This document shows, piece after piece, positions 53,251 through 64,000 of a stretch of 64,000 nt of DNA. Origin of the DNA: Neoceratodus forsteri (Eukaryota; Chordata; Ceratodontiformes; Ceratodontidae); NCBI GenBank assembly GCA_016271365.2, contig CM057451.1, forward strand, positions 495,059,501 through 495,123,500. Direction: 5' to 3'. The stretch's first letter is position 1. Every line of letters starts with the position of its first letter. The notes under the pieces are model-generated. The model had not been told where the DNA came from and made no database searches. It saw nothing but the letters and a program-made list of their open reading frames with translations. Position numbers and translations under genes: made by a program.

Positions 53251-55045
53251 GGGCCCACATATTCAAAGGAGATGCGCGGCCTAAAATGAAGATATGCAGT
53301 GCATCCAAGAAAATGAGCGGAAGTCGAATATTTGAAAGGGAAAGAAGCAACGCGCATTTCCAAATGCACGACCGTGCAGAAATAATGTATGCAGTGCAAA
53401 AAAAGTGGGCAGGCACCCGAGTATGTTGTGTAAGTGTATATTCAGCCACAATGTGAGGTGCATGTATTACACATCACAAAACTGTGCTGCGCAAAGTTAG
53501 GTATGTAAGGGGATGGCCTAAATCAGCCAGTCACCCACAGACAGGCTGCGGAACTGCAGACAGGTGACACAGAGACAGCTCTCGGAGTTGCATCAGGATA
53601 TGCTCCAGGCACCCACACATAGCAGTCATGCCAGGACAGCAGTACCTAAAGCCACAGCTGTGCTGTGCCAGCTTGCCAGGCACCTGCTGGGTGCCACTAG
53701 GTGACACCACCGGCACCACCCAGTCAGCCACCCCCTCATCACACCCAGGTCGGGGACATCGAGTTGCCACATGCTAGGCAGGCACCCCCCTAGCACACCA
53801 GCGGAGCAGATTGCTACAATGCAGCACATGTACCAGGTGCTATGACCTGAACCAATGTGGCCATCAGAGTGCCATCTAGTGGAGGCATGTGCCCATGATG
53901 GCATCTGGAACAACAGTGAGCAGGATGCATGGCAGTAAACGTGGCTGCATGGCATGGGTCAGGGACAGCCCAGTGGCACACACTCATGGTGGAACACTAT
54001 AGGTGCACACAGCATGCCCGTGCCAGACCTACACCACCAGGAACTACATACATGTCACCGATGCCATCCCTTTAGTGTGACAATGCCACAGAGGCCCTGG
54101 GTGTGGGTCACTGTTGTGTACTGGTGGTGGATAGTGCACAACTTTCAGCAGAATGGGGCAGGGGTAGCACCACCTGCAGCAGGGGCATGTCTCAAGGACA
54201 CCAGGCCCTTCCAGTTTGTTCATGCAGCCATCTAAGGCACAGATATGGCCATGGGTAGTAGCACTACAAATCTCTCAACTATCACACAGTACAGGGTGCA
54301 GCACTTATGTTATTACTCAGACACCCTCTGACCCACATAGAGTGGGTGACATTACACACTGACCACTGGGACTGTTAGGCAAACTTGTATGATAACATGA
54401 GATGCTACTGTAGGTATCAGCACACAGTAGCAACATTGGTGCACTTATTTCCTCATACTTCTGAGCTTGCACTGTTATGTTTGCTGCTGTGTGTCACTCA
54501 TTCTGACCAGTTGTCACTCACCTTGACACATGTTTGATTGCTAAGGGGTTGGGGGATATGTAGCACTGTACTCAGGCCAGTGCCATCCACCCACAGACAA
54601 ACATGTATTCTCATCTGCCTGCTAGGCTGCAGTACCTCCTGATCACCTTTGTGGCGTGGTGGTGCTGCCCTGTAATGCTGGAACTGCACATGCCAATGGT
54701 ATGTAAATGGCCTGAATACATTCCAGGAATGAGATGCACATGTGCTGTTTGGGTGCTGACTGTGCAAAGAGGCAATTTGCATATCCTAGCTGACTATTGC
54801 AAATCTGCATGCTGTGCAAGTCGCTTTGCATTGTGCACTTTTGTATGCTCTGCACTGAGCTCTGGGCATGCTGTGCTGTGCATCTCCCACTGCGCGATCG
54901 GGCATGTTCGGGATATTCAGCCACACGTGCGATCGCATATCATGGCGCAACTTCTGAATATACCATTATTTTGTGCTGGTGCAGTTGAGTTGCATGGCAC
55001 AAGCACTTGCGTGATGCAGCCTGCCACTTTTGAATATGAGGCCCC
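53251..55045. mobile_element. TIR DNA transposon, non-autonomous, possibly Harbinger-like
   Basis: The left end GGGCCCACATATTCAAAGG (53251-53269) and the reverse complement of the right end, GGGGCCTCATATTCAAAAG (55045 inward), match at 16 of 19 positions. Sub-terminal words with ATATTCA recur on both sides: ATATTCAGCCACA at 53433 and 54917, with opposite-strand copies at 53325 and 54955. I see no transposase in the 1.8-kb body (frames 53531-53955 and 53954-54235 have no recognised domain). No target duplication is obvious, so the superfamily is a guess from the TIR style. Confidence 0.6.
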
Positions 55046-55094
55046 AGGTATCCACATCAGAGTACAACCTTACAAACATGCTTGGTTCTGTTAA

Positions 55095-55452
55095 AGCAGC
55101 AGTGCAACAAAAAATGTTTTTCCTAAAGCTAGTTTCAGCTACAATTAATAAACATAATAGAATACCTGTCATATCTACTGTTCTAGTTACTGCCTATGTC
55201 ATGCAGCAGGAGTTATTTTTATCTTCTTGATTCTAACACTTGCCAGGTCTAAAATCCTATATTTAAGCCAAATGTGGTGGCCATCTTTTTTTTTTCTTGA
55301 GAAAAAAAAATAAATGGAAACATTTATAAAAGCCTCAGATTTTGGAGGGACTAGAAAATTTTACTGCCAAATGAAACTGGGACATAGCTGGGATCATTTA
55401 TAGTGGAAAAAAGTGGGGTCAAATTTTTTCCCAGCTTTGTAGCACTGCTGCT
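55095..55452. mobile_element. 358-bp MITE flanked by TTAA
   Basis: TTAA is present on both sides (55091-55094, 55453-55456). The ends AGCAGCAGTGCAAC and (reverse complement) AGCAGCAGTGCTAC form near-perfect terminal inverted repeats. A TTAA target fits piggyBac- or Kolobok-type mobilisation. The body is AT-rich and non-coding, with an internal T-run/A-run pair at 55286-55310. Confidence 0.85.
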
Positions 55453-55456
55453 TTAA

Positions 55457-56757
55457 AGAGTAGCTGATGCCTCCAGGAGAACTTCCCAAAACACTATATG
55501 CTATTTGACAAAATTCAGCTTTATATTTCACATTACATTTGTGTTTCTGCTTCCAATAATTTATCACTGAGGCCATTTGTATGAAAACAGGTTACTTAAA
55601 GACGGCATCTATTTCAATTGCTTTTACCTCATCGGAGGTCATAATACTCTGCTTGTGCCAATACAGTTATTCCCATGACAAAGACTGTGATGTCACAGCA
55701 GACAATTATAACTAAGGAATAAGACAAGGGAGAAGTGGAACTAAAAGGGAGTGTGATCCTAATTTCTGGTAAATTTCCATAGTAATAAAGAAGAAGGAGG
55801 GGGAAAACAAATCTATAGACAATGTGTATGCATGCTTGCTGCACCCATGGTGACAGGGATGGCAGTGCTGGACAGTCCAGCTAGCAGTTAATGTAATTGC
55901 TTAACCAAATCTGTTATCCCAGTCATTTGCACATCTGGGATAATAGATTTTGTTTGTGATTTCCTGGTTCCCAACAGTGCTTCAACTCATGGACTCGGAC
56001 TCCACTGCCTGCATGAGGGTAGGGACCTTAAAACCAGCAATGCTTTTTGTATTTTTTTTTTATTTTACAATTTATTTACTCAGAACTACTCAGATGAGTT
56101 ACAGCATCTCATTTTCAGTGGAATCCTGCTTCTACTTGCAGTTTGAAGTACAATAGCCCCTGATACATAACTCAGAAGAACAGTTAGCAAGCCTTTTGGT
56201 TTAACACTGACCACAAATACTTTACAATCACAGTGCAAATATATAAATTATTGCAAAAGTCAAACTTCGCTTTATGAGTTTGGTCATATTAACATATTAC
56301 TCCAGCACCATCCTCCAATTCCTCAATTAGCTGTCTGTTTGGTCAGTTGGCCATTTAAACAAAAAAGAGAAAGCTGACACTTGAAATAGGCTCCTAGTGT
56401 TGACATTAAAAAAAGTGAAAGCCAATACTGGACATGGATTTCTGGTGTCAGCATTAAAAAAGTGAAAGTTGACATTGTGTAACATGGTTAAACTTTTACA
56501 GTTTACCCACCTAGCATAGATAACAAGTAGGAGATGTCTCACCTGGGTCCTGGAGAGCCTGGGATTGGGGTTTCTCGAGGTGATATCCAGTAGTACCTGT
56601 GGAATGAGAACAGTGATGGGGTCAAAGAGAATCTGTAGCACTTCAGAAACAAAATAAGGCAGATATGGAAGGATAACCATACAGAGAAACAATACTTATC
56701 AGATACTTAAGGAACTGGTGTCCAGTCAGACCAGGGTTGGTGTCCTGTTAAACCTTC
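55457..56757. other. Unassigned DNA with a small internal duplication
   Basis: At 56373-56480 a unit with GTTGACATTAAAAAAAGTGA recurs as GTCAGCATTAAAAAAGTGA, about 50 bp apart. Otherwise nothing is recognised. The frames are short. Confidence 0.35.
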
Positions 56758-56950
56758 AGAAATAAAAGGAACAAGCATTTGTCAGTGCCAAACGTTGATT
56801 GCTTGAATTTTCTGTTTAGGTGTTGGGTTTTCTCAGTGCCAAAGTCAGTTGGTGCATCTGAAAAATAGAATAAAAAGAAAACACTCCACTGAGCATAGCA
56901 TTTTCTTGGTGGAGTGGCACAGCACAGTGGGAGGGAGTGTTTTTTTTGTT
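56758..56950 (+). repeat. Leader shared with the 5533 region
   Basis: AACAAGCATTTGTCAGTGCC, then AAACGTTGATTGC (56769-56801), matches 5533-5565 closely and again sits in front of a tandem array, here of a different sequence. Confidence 0.5.
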
Positions 56951-57280
56951 TTGTACTACCGGGATGAGAACGGAGGGGTGGAGGTGGTACAGCACACAGT
57001 AGGCGGTAACGGGAGTTTTTTTTTTGTACTAATGGAATGGGAACAGAGGGGTGGGGCAGTACAGCACATAGTGGGCAGTAGTGGGAGGGTTTTTTGTACT
57101 ACTGGGATGGGAACAGAGGGTTGGGACAGTACAGTGGGCAGTAACGGGAGTTTTTTTCTTACTACCGGGACGGGAACGGAAGGATGGAAGCAGTACAGCA
57201 CACAGTGTGTTGTAGTAGGAGGGTTTTTTGTTATTACCGGGATGGGAATGGATGGGTGGGGGCAGTACAGCACGCAGTGG
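56951..57280 (+). repeat. ~72-bp minisatellite, copy 1
   Basis: GGGATGGGAA-type words recur at 56961, 57034, 57104, 57167 and 57239. Each unit includes CAGTACAGCACACAGTGGG, a GCGGGAG and a T-run. The array is cut by an L2-type LINE and resumes at 58298. Confidence 0.9.
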
Positions 57281-58297
57281 CAAGGCTAGGTAAATTTTAT
57301 TTCTATGGTGCCTATTCCTGAAGGCTCTGGCTACCTAATAATAAAACCAATATAAATGATGCAAAGCACAAAATGATTAAAATTAAATATAAAATACTAA
57401 AATTCGAAATCACTGTATATCACAAGTGTATATAGTTACTCAGACCAGTCGGGCAGGGAGAATTATTCCAGGTAAGCCAGGAGAAAGAGGTGGGCTTTTA
57501 ACCTCTGTTTGAACACCTCCATTGAAGAGGCCTCCCAGACTGCGGGTGGTAGCGAGTTCCACAGGGTTGGCCCGGTGACATTACAGGCATGGTCGCCCGA
57601 TGTCTTAAGCTGAACCCTGGGAGCATCCAGGAGGCCCCTAGACAAGGAGCGGAGGGAGCAGACAGAGGTTATGGGTGTCAGGAGCTCAGACAGGTAGCCT
57701 AGGTCCAGTCCATATAGGGCCTTAAAGGTGAGCAAGCCCACCTTGAAAAGCATCCTCCACCTGATAGGCAGCCAGTGCAGAGCACACAGGACTGGGGTCA
57801 CATGACTGTATGTGGACAGACCCATCAGTAACTGAGCCACTGCATTCAGCACCAGCTGCAACCTGCGGAGGGTCCCTTCCGTGACCCCAAAGTAAAGAGA
57901 GTTACAGTAGTCAAGCCTTGAGGTAACAAAGGCATGTACTAGTGTTGGCATGTCTTTGGGTGGAATGAGGGGCTTGAGTCTGGTGATATTTCTCAAGTGA
58001 TAAAAAACACTTTTGACAACAGAAGACACCTGATCTTCGAGTGTCAATCTGCTGTCCAGGATCACACCAAGATCATGCACCCTCGGGGAGGCCACCAACA
58101 AAGTAGACCCCAGTAAAAGTCCTGTGGCAGCTCTGGGTGCCTTCCCATCATACCTGCAACCCAGTTCGATCAACAGCACCTCTGTCTTATCCAGGTTCAG
58201 TCACAACCAGCTGGAGGACATCCAGTCATTGATTTTTGCCAGATAGATGTTATGCACGTCTACAGCATTGGATGTTTCGGGAGCAAAGGACAGGTAC
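57281..58297 (-). mobile_element. L2-type LINE, 5'-truncated
   Basis: A 238-residue open frame (57463-58179) encodes the region after the RT palm: LDKTEVLLIELG, VHDLGVILDSRLTLEDQVSS, TSRLDYCNSLYFGV, LHWLPIRWRMLFKVGLLTFK and ALYGLDLGYLSELLTPI. The LHWLPI...R...K...LTFKAL block is characteristic of L2-clade LINEs. One TGA sits just upstream (WL-stop, about 58201). The 3' end on the minus strand is GGCACCATAGAAATAAAATT. It is inserted into a unit of the 72-bp minisatellite, which continues on both sides. It is the least decayed LINE coding segment in the window. Confidence 0.9.
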
Positions 58298-58455
58298 AGC
58301 TGGTAGTGGCGGGAGGGTTTTTTTCATACTACTTGGATGGGAATGGAGGGTGGGAGCAGTATGGTTTTAAATGACATGGCAGGGTTTTCCAAAAATGCAT
58401 AAGGTACAGGGAAGAAAAGTACCAGATCTCAGATTTTGCAATAGGGGTAGACAAA

Positions 58456-58526
<71 letters not shown>

Positions 58527-58782
58527 AAGGGAGAGACAGCAAACAAAATGGAGTGATGGGGGGGTGGCATTATGCAAATTAAATGAATGAAGTGCTCTCC
58601 CATTGGAGCGCTTCATTTGTTTCAACTACACAAACTTTCCACCCATAAACTGTGAACCACTGTCATACTTAGCTTGCAAGATCATTGTTTTGTCAAGGAA
58701 GAGCCCAGCGCAGCTTGACCTGCATTAGGGTAGTCAGTGACACACCTGTGAAATGCCATTCTCCATAGCAAAACAACATGGT
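58298..58782 (+). repeat. Module downstream of minisatellite, copy 1
   Basis: One minisatellite unit is followed by about 450 bp that match 60770-61190. Shared blocks include GGTTTTAAATG-CATGGCAGGG, GATCTCAGATTTTGCAAT and CATAAACTGTGAACCACTGT. The (TG)n at 58458-58524 lies where copy 2 has GTGTATGTGTGTTGGTGGGG. Confidence 0.85.
58458..58524. repeat. (TG)n microsatellite
   Basis: About 33 TG dinucleotides, interrupted once by CACA near 58489. Confidence 0.97.
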
Positions 58783-58847
58783 CAGAAATGGGAGGAACAA
58801 GCAGCAGTATTAAAGATTTAAAACTAAAACAAAACAAAGAAAGGAAG

Positions 58848-59705
58848 GGGCCTGCAGAAACTTGAAGAATGGTCAGGTGCTTGGCAGTTGAAATTCAATG
58901 CAAGGAAGTGCAATATAATGCACATGGGGCACAAAAACCCTGGCACAATATATCAGTTGGGGAGTGAGGATATAGCATGCACCAAGCAGGAAAGGGATCT
59001 TGGGGTTATCATCTCTGATGACCTCAAGGCAGGGAAACAGTGTGATAAGGCAGCAGGTAAAGCAAATAGGATGCTGGGATGCATAGGCAGGGGCATCACC
59101 AGCAGGGAAAGGGAGGTCGCACTCCACTATAAAAGACACTCAGTGAGGCCCCACCTGGAGTACACACTGTACAGTTCTGGAGACCTTACCTACGTCAAGG
59201 ACATAGACAGGGTAGAGAAGGTTCAGAGGAGGGCAACAAAGATGGTGCATGGATTACATCACAAGTCCTATGAGGACAGGTTGAAGGAACTGAACATGTA
59301 CTCCTGGAGGAGAGGAGAGGAGGAGAGATGATATGATAGAGACATACAAGTATCTTACAGGAGGAACAGGGTACAGGAATACACTATTTTTAAGAAAAAG
59401 ATGTTCCAGGACTAGAGGCATGGGATGAAGTTGGAGGAGAGACGATTCAGAGGAAATGTGAGGAAGAATTTCTTCAAAGAACGGGTGGTGGACAAGTGGA
59501 ACACCCTGCCAGAGGAAGTGGTGGGGGCTGAAACAATCACGGGATTTAAGAATGCATGGGATAGACATATAGGAATTCTGGAGGTCAGGGGTAAGGGGCA
59601 ACACACTTCTTGGAAAACATAAACTGAACTTACAAGCTCAAATGGGCAGACTGGGTGGGCCATAGGCCCTTATCTGCCGACACTGTCTATGTATCTATGT
59701 ATCTT
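58848..59705 (+). mobile_element. CR1-type LINE 3' part
   Basis: It starts within the RT thumb (LQKLEEWSGAWQLKFNARKC) and runs through QERDLGVIISDDLKAGKQCD, MLGCIGRGITSREREVALHY, VRPHLEYTLY, RRATKMVHGLHHKSYEDRLK and RVVDKWNTLPEEVVGAETIT to a 3' end GGGCAGACTGGGTGGGCCAT and short repeats TCTATGTATCTATGTATCTT (59686-59705). The open frame 58888-59331 is intact for 147 codons. A break near 59331 and stops follow. 5' truncation at about 58848. Confidence 0.92.
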
Positions 59706-60425
59706 TTCACCTTTTTTGTCCAGTAGCCACATGAAAAAGAAGCACGGCAGAAAGCCATGGGGCCCCCACAGTATCATCATGGCTATGTCAAAGCTGGAAA
59801 ACCCATACGCCTGCTTAGACGAGTTCTGGATGGGACCTCACATATTCCATACCAAGCTCTGTATGAACCCGAAGAGGGAGAAGATAGCCTGCACCAGCCA
59901 CCTTTGGCCGTACAGCTAGTGCTGCTCTGAGCCCCGGCCGGCTGGTGATGATACGGCATCGGCAGCTGCACAAATCTCCTTTGGCATCAGGAAGATAGCA
60001 ATGGCTCCCTTTCTGCCTGCATGCTGAATGCAGAGTCCATGTCTGTCTCTCTGTCTCACAAACACAAGCTGTTTATGCAGTCCTTTAGTGAACCTAATAC
60101 AGTTCACAAGAGGCCCTAAACATGTGTGTTCCTGTGATTTCTTGAAATCCAAGTCCCCTTACTAATACAGAGAGGATGTGTCAGGGTACTGCCTTAAGGA
60201 CCCCTGTCCAGGATCACAACAATCTCAGGTTCCCGGGGTGACGCGCATGCACTGAAGAAGTACCGCAGTCAGAGAATGTCCTCATGTGCCCCCGAGCAAG
60301 TTCTGTAAATGTCAACTCCTATGTCTGTTTGGTGTGGCTTTCTGTGCTTCATCTCATGAGAAACCACCACATGACACTGCGATGTCTCTGACAGTAGGAC
60401 AACACACCAGGCGCATCATACCTCA
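59706..60425. other. Unassigned DNA
   Basis: A frame at 59689-59919 reads [20 protein letters not shown] with several Cys and Trp but matches no family I know. GC content is mixed. Nothing else is seen. Confidence 0.3.
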
Positions 60426-60850
60426 GTGTACCAGGATGGGAACAGAGGGGTAGGAGTGTACAGCGCACAGTGGGAAGCAGCAGGAGGGGTGTTTTTTTGT
60501 ACTACTGGGATGGGAACAGAGGGGTGGGGGCAGTACAGCACACAGTAGGCAGTAGCGGGAGGTTTACTACTTGGACAGGAATGGAGGGGTGTAGGCGGTA
60601 CAGTGCACAGTGGGCGGTAGTGTGAGGGTTTTTTTTTGTACTACCAGGACAGAAACAGAGGGGTGGGGGTAGTACAGCGCACAGTGGGTGGTAGCAGGAG
60701 GGTTTTTTTCATACTACTGGGACAGGAATGGAGGGGTGGGGTGGTACAGTGCACAGTGGGTGGTAACGGGAGTTTTTTCTCCATACTACTGGGATGGGAA
60801 GGGAGGGTGAGGGCAGTACGGTTTTAAATGGCATGGCAGGGTATTCTAAA
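60426..60850 (+). repeat. ~72-bp minisatellite, copy 2 (6 units)
   Basis: Anchors at 60433, 60507, 60573, 60646, 60719 and 60791. Same unit as copy 1. Frames such as 60636-60827 are shadows. Confidence 0.9.
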
Positions 60851-61190
60851 TGTGTGTGAGGTACAGGAAAAGAGAAGTAGCTGATCTCAGATTTTGCAAT
60901 TGGGCCCGGGGTAGACAAAAGGTGTATGTGTGTTGGTGGGGGGGGGGCAAAGAAAACAGAGCGACTGAGTGGAAGGGGATGGCAGTATGCAAATGAAATG
61001 GGTGAAGTGCTCTTTCACTGGAGCGTGTCATTCATTTAAACTACACAAAGTTTCCGTCCATAAACTGTGAACCACTGTCATACTTAGCTTGCATGATCAT
61101 TGGTCTTTCAAGGATGAGCCCAATGCAGCTTGACCTGCATTGGGTTAGTCAATGACACACCTCTGAAATGCCATTCTTTGTAGCAAAGCA
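60851..61190 (+). repeat. Module downstream of minisatellite, copy 2
   Basis: Matches 58375-58782 block by block up to AATGCCATTCT. Together with the minisatellite this is a duplicated element of at least 0.75 kb. Confidence 0.85.
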
Positions 61191-61457
61191 TTTCTTGTGC
61201 AAGCACAAGCACCATAAAAATGGCTTAGTTATAAGGAAAAATAGCAAGAGTAGAGACAGAGTAGAAGAGAGGTACACGAGCTACAGGATGAGCATGGATA
61301 TCATTTTAAAGGTATTTTTAGAGAAAATGTACAGTTTAAAGTAAAAAGTGAAATAAAAAATGAGAAAAGAAATTAGACTGAGAAAGAGACAGGGACAAAG
61401 AAATAAAGAAAAAAGAGCAGCAGAGGTGGGGGGTGTTCAGGTTTACCCTCAGTGCCC

Positions 61458-61522
<65 letters not shown>

Positions 61523-62120
61523 CCTGTATGCCTATCCTATCTCAGTATTTTAAGCTTAGTGTATCAGGGCACCCACCCTGGTACCACTACTTTCTACCCC
61601 CTCTCCTCCAGGTTCCCTACTCCCCCTTCTTAATATTATAATGTATAATAATAGCAGACTGGGGTGCCTACTTCTGATACTTCTTCTTTCAAACTCCCTT
61701 CCTCTTCAGATCTTCCCTTACCCCCAAAAAATAGGTGGTGGCATCGGGGTTCCCACTCCTAGTGCTGCAAATGACCATCCCAAACCAGGTGTCCCCAATG
61801 CCCAGTGTTGGATTCCCCATAAAATAAAGAAAAGCAACCCTCTTTGATCTTTTTTTGACAGTTCAACCTGTAAAAAAGAAAACAGTCTCTCACTGCTCTA
61901 TCCCTCCACACTCCCACCCATCCCACTCCAACCCCCACTCAACACCCACCACACCACACCCCCTCCACACACTGTCACTTATCTAAAATTGTCCCACTTC
62001 ATAGATCCACTCTCTGATCAAAAAGTTGTCTTGCTGTTGTGTTATGAGAAAAAAAGGTAGGTCCACTTTGATGTATTTCAATGGGTTTTGAACATTTACT
62101 CATAACTTTGTGTCAGTTTT
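61191..62120. other. Mostly unassigned; degenerate extra piece of the composite family
   Basis: At 61860-61990 the plus strand reads GTAAAAAAGAAAACAGTCTC TCACTG followed by C-rich DNA. This parallels 62775-62870, the intron-like region of copy C, so a decayed partial copy on the minus strand is likely. The rest is unassigned. Confidence 0.4.
61458..61523. repeat. (TATC)n microsatellite
   Basis: About 16 uninterrupted tetranucleotide units. Confidence 0.98.
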
Positions 62121-62429
62121 ATGTTAGCTCGCACTTGCACAGCCAACATCTTGTGGTAGTAGCAGATTTGGAGGTGCGGTCACTGTTGGCGAATGCGGAA
62201 GTACGCATCAGAAGGTTCCCCAAACAGACAGCAGCAGGCGGTGACCTCACACATCCTTAATAGAGCCACAGATCTGAAAAGGTCCACTACAATGAAACAA
62301 AGCTCTCATGCAAGGACACAGCACACCTCCTACTTACCAAGCAACATGGCGGCAGTGACTGCACCACCACCTGTCACAATGCTGATGGGAGCCCACTCCC
62401 TGTCAGCATAGTTACCCCCCTCCCATGTA

Positions 62430-62670
62430 CAATGTATGCCAAGGGGGTGCCCAATCCTCCTCGGCATCATGCGCCCCCCCAACAGTTTTTCTTTACTGAC
62501 GGGGGGCCCAATCCCCTTCAGCGTTTATCCCGTCTCCTTGTATTTTGCAGATGGAGGAGCCATCAGCATAATGTGTCTCCCCCTTTTGTTGCTTGCTGAG
62601 GGGTGCCAATCCCTCTTGACTCATGACCCCCAGTATGTGCCGACAGGGTGCCCAATCCCCGTCGGCTGGG
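62430..62670 (-). repeat. Hairpin repeats (copy C)
   Basis: Stem-loops around TGCCCAAT (the complement of ATTGGGCA) lie at 62438-62465 (GCC-AAGG...TCGGC), 62495-62523 (ACTGA...TTCAG) and 62639-62666 (GCCGAC...GTCGGC). The stems differ in sequence yet pair. Confidence 0.65.
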
Positions 62671-62726
62671 AATCCCCAAAACACCTTGGGTGGCACACTG
62701 AGGCCCACCCCAGCGTGCCACATGCT

Positions 62727-62877
62727 CTGCAAAAAAAAAAAAAGGGTCCCGTGATGTGTTTTTTTTTAAACTTGTGAAAAAAGAAAATGGTCTCTCGCCG
62801 TCTCCCTGCCCCTCTCCCACAACCCATGCCCACGCTCTGTGCACCCTGCCTCCCCCCACCCTGCACCCCATACTTAC
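62727..62877 (-). other. Intron-like segment (copy C)
   Basis: Minus strand: GTAAGTATGGGG begins at 62877. A 13-base T-rich tract (plus-strand A-run 62731-62743) then GCAG ends at 62727, before AGCATGTGGCACGCTGGGG. Length 151 bp. Confidence 0.55.
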
Positions 62878-63099
62878 CTCCAGAGTCTGATGCAATGATC
62901 TTCGGTGGACCGGGAACATGTCTGCACTCTTCAAAGCCGACCACGAACTGAAGAAATGCCGGTAAGCTGTATAATGGCATAAATAGGGTTTTTTTTTCAA
63001 CTTTGGTGCATATCTTGGGCATGTTTTGGAATTTTTGCACCAAATTTTCAACATGGGGTTACTGGGACCCCTCCTCATGAATTCAGTCACTGTCATGGC

Positions 63100-64000
63100 T
63101 TTATTAGGTCCCGGAAGGTGACTTTGCAGTCACTGCATGGAATCACCTTTTGGGACCGAGTAATGAAACAACAGTGCCACTGTTCATAAGGTGGGCTCTC
63201 AAAAAGCCTATGTTGCAAATTTGGTGACAAAACTCCCAAAAATGGCTGTTTTACGAGTGTGTGTTGCGCTGTTTCCATGCACGCTCGTAAAGTCATGAAT
63301 TTGTAATATTTTCAATCCAGATTTTCAAAATTGGCATTTTCACACACCTCCTGATGAACAGTACAGCTGTCATTTTACATTCCCTGCCCTAAATGTGTTT
63401 TCGCACGTCCTGCACAGAATAATGCGGTCGCTGTGCGAAATCAGTTTTCGTGACAGTTTGAGGAAATGACGGTGACACTGTACATGAGCAGAGGTCCTAA
63501 AATGCCTATGTTGAAAATTTGGTGCCGAACGTCCATAAAATTACTGTGTTACATGCGTGCATTGCGCAATTTCCACGCACCCTTGTAACTTCGCAAATTT
63601 GCAATATTTCCATGCCAGTTATTCAACACTGGCATTTTTTCACACCTCTGTATGAACAGTACAGCTCTCATTTTTCACATCCTGCCCAAAATGTGTTTCC
63701 GCACCTGTGGCGCAGAATAGCGTGGTCGCTATAGGAAATCAACTTTTGGAACAGATTAACAAAATCACAGTGCCACTGTTCATGAGGGGAGATCCCAAAA
63801 TGCCTATGTTAAAAATGTGGCTAACAAACTCCCAAAAATAATTGGGTTATGAACGTGTGTTGCACAGTTTCCATGCATCCTCATGACTTCACCAAGTTTT
63901 CATATTTTCACTCCACAGCTTCAATGCTGCCATTTTTTACGCCTCCTCATTAACATACACTTGTCATTCTCCACATCCAGCCAAAATGTGTTTTTGTCCC
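63100..64000. repeat. Palindromic ~298-bp units (copy C)
   Basis: The words CTATGTTGAAAATTTGGTG (63506) and CACCAAATTTTCAACATGG (63038), the latter at the linker edge, and CATGAGCAGAGGTCCTAAAA (63483) are the same unit read on the opposite strand. Confidence 0.8.

Larger units (their letters stand above)
62121..64000 (-). mobile_element. Composite non-coding element, copy C (inverted, cut by window edge)
   Basis: On the minus strand the order is again palindromic units (63100-64000), linker (62878-63100), intron-like segment (62727-62877), hairpin repeats (62430-62700) and a tail ending near 62125 (AAGATGTTGGCTGTGCAAGT...AACATAA). The linker word GGTCGGCTTTGAAGAGTGCA is kept. The orientation is opposite to copies A and B, so the sequenced window is bounded by inverted copies of this family. 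Confidence 0.6.

Noticed and set aside
59689..59919. Frame with [13 protein letters not shown] as a possible host exon
   Set aside because: No recognised family, no convincing flanking splice sites, and it begins in the CR1 3' repeat.
61433..61641. Frames with SIYLSIYL repeats
   Set aside because: Translation of the (TATC)n microsatellite.
1..64000. CRISPR array
   Set aside because: The tandem repeats are 72-298 bp with no short repeat-spacer pattern, and the DNA is eukaryotic.

Overview
This window reads as intergenic DNA from a large vertebrate genome. I recognise no host protein-coding gene, rRNA or free-standing tRNA gene. The repeat mix suggests a non-mammalian tetrapod, with an amphibian (caecilian or salamander) as a reasonable guess. 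The mix is: many CR1-type LINE fragments, one L2-type LINE, one nearly full-length L1/Tx1-type LINE, a tyrosine-recombinase retrotransposon of DIRS/Ngaro type, a Ty3/gypsy element with a PNMA-like Gag, a CORE/MIR-like SINE, and terminal-inverted-repeat DNA transposons. The organism is an inference from family content only.

Left part (1-12105). Two direct copies (A, 1-2055; B, about 5533-12105) of an unrecognised non-coding composite element are present, and a third inverted copy (C, about 62121-64000) closes the window. Each copy runs, in its own sense, from roughly 298-bp tandem units that are largely palindromic, through a linker with a conserved 140-151 bp intron-like segment, to a run of short GC-rich hairpins with loop ATTGGGCA, to a shared 3' end. 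Copy B also holds three arrays of a roughly 142-bp monomer arranged in a 1,409-bp higher-order repeat.

Nested retrotransposons (12978-39762). A SINE is followed by a tyrosine-recombinase retrotransposon (Gag, RT-RNase H, recombinase, SGNH-hydrolase-like ORF; certain from 16738 to about 24740). Two minus-strand CR1 copies lie at its left side and within its gag. The first is itself split by a plus-strand LINE. Downstream, a plus-strand CR1 is split at 25758/30445 by a 4,686-bp insertion with a 5-bp duplication that I cannot assign. Next, a minus-strand CR1 is split by an L1/Tx1-type LINE (32932-38572) flanked by a perfect 16-bp duplication.

Ty3/gypsy element (40399-50832). It is complete from LTR to LTR, with about 1.87-kb LTRs and a 4-bp duplication (CAAC). 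All Gag-Pol domains can be seen, but the reading frame is broken by several stops and frameshifts.

Right part (50837-64000). This holds a poly(A)-tailed retrocopy of an unknown transcript with a 15-bp duplication (51661-52237), a TIR element with 'ATATTCA' sub-terminal repeats (53251-55045), a 358-bp TTAA-flanked MITE (55095-55452), two copies of a module built on a roughly 72-bp minisatellite (one split by an L2 LINE), a CR1 3' part, microsatellites, and composite copy C.

The coding remains belong to mobile elements and are mostly broken, so nothing here forms a working pathway. The value of the window lies in the insertion chronology, the unassigned 4.7-kb insertion, and the composite non-coding element with its conserved intron and hairpins.
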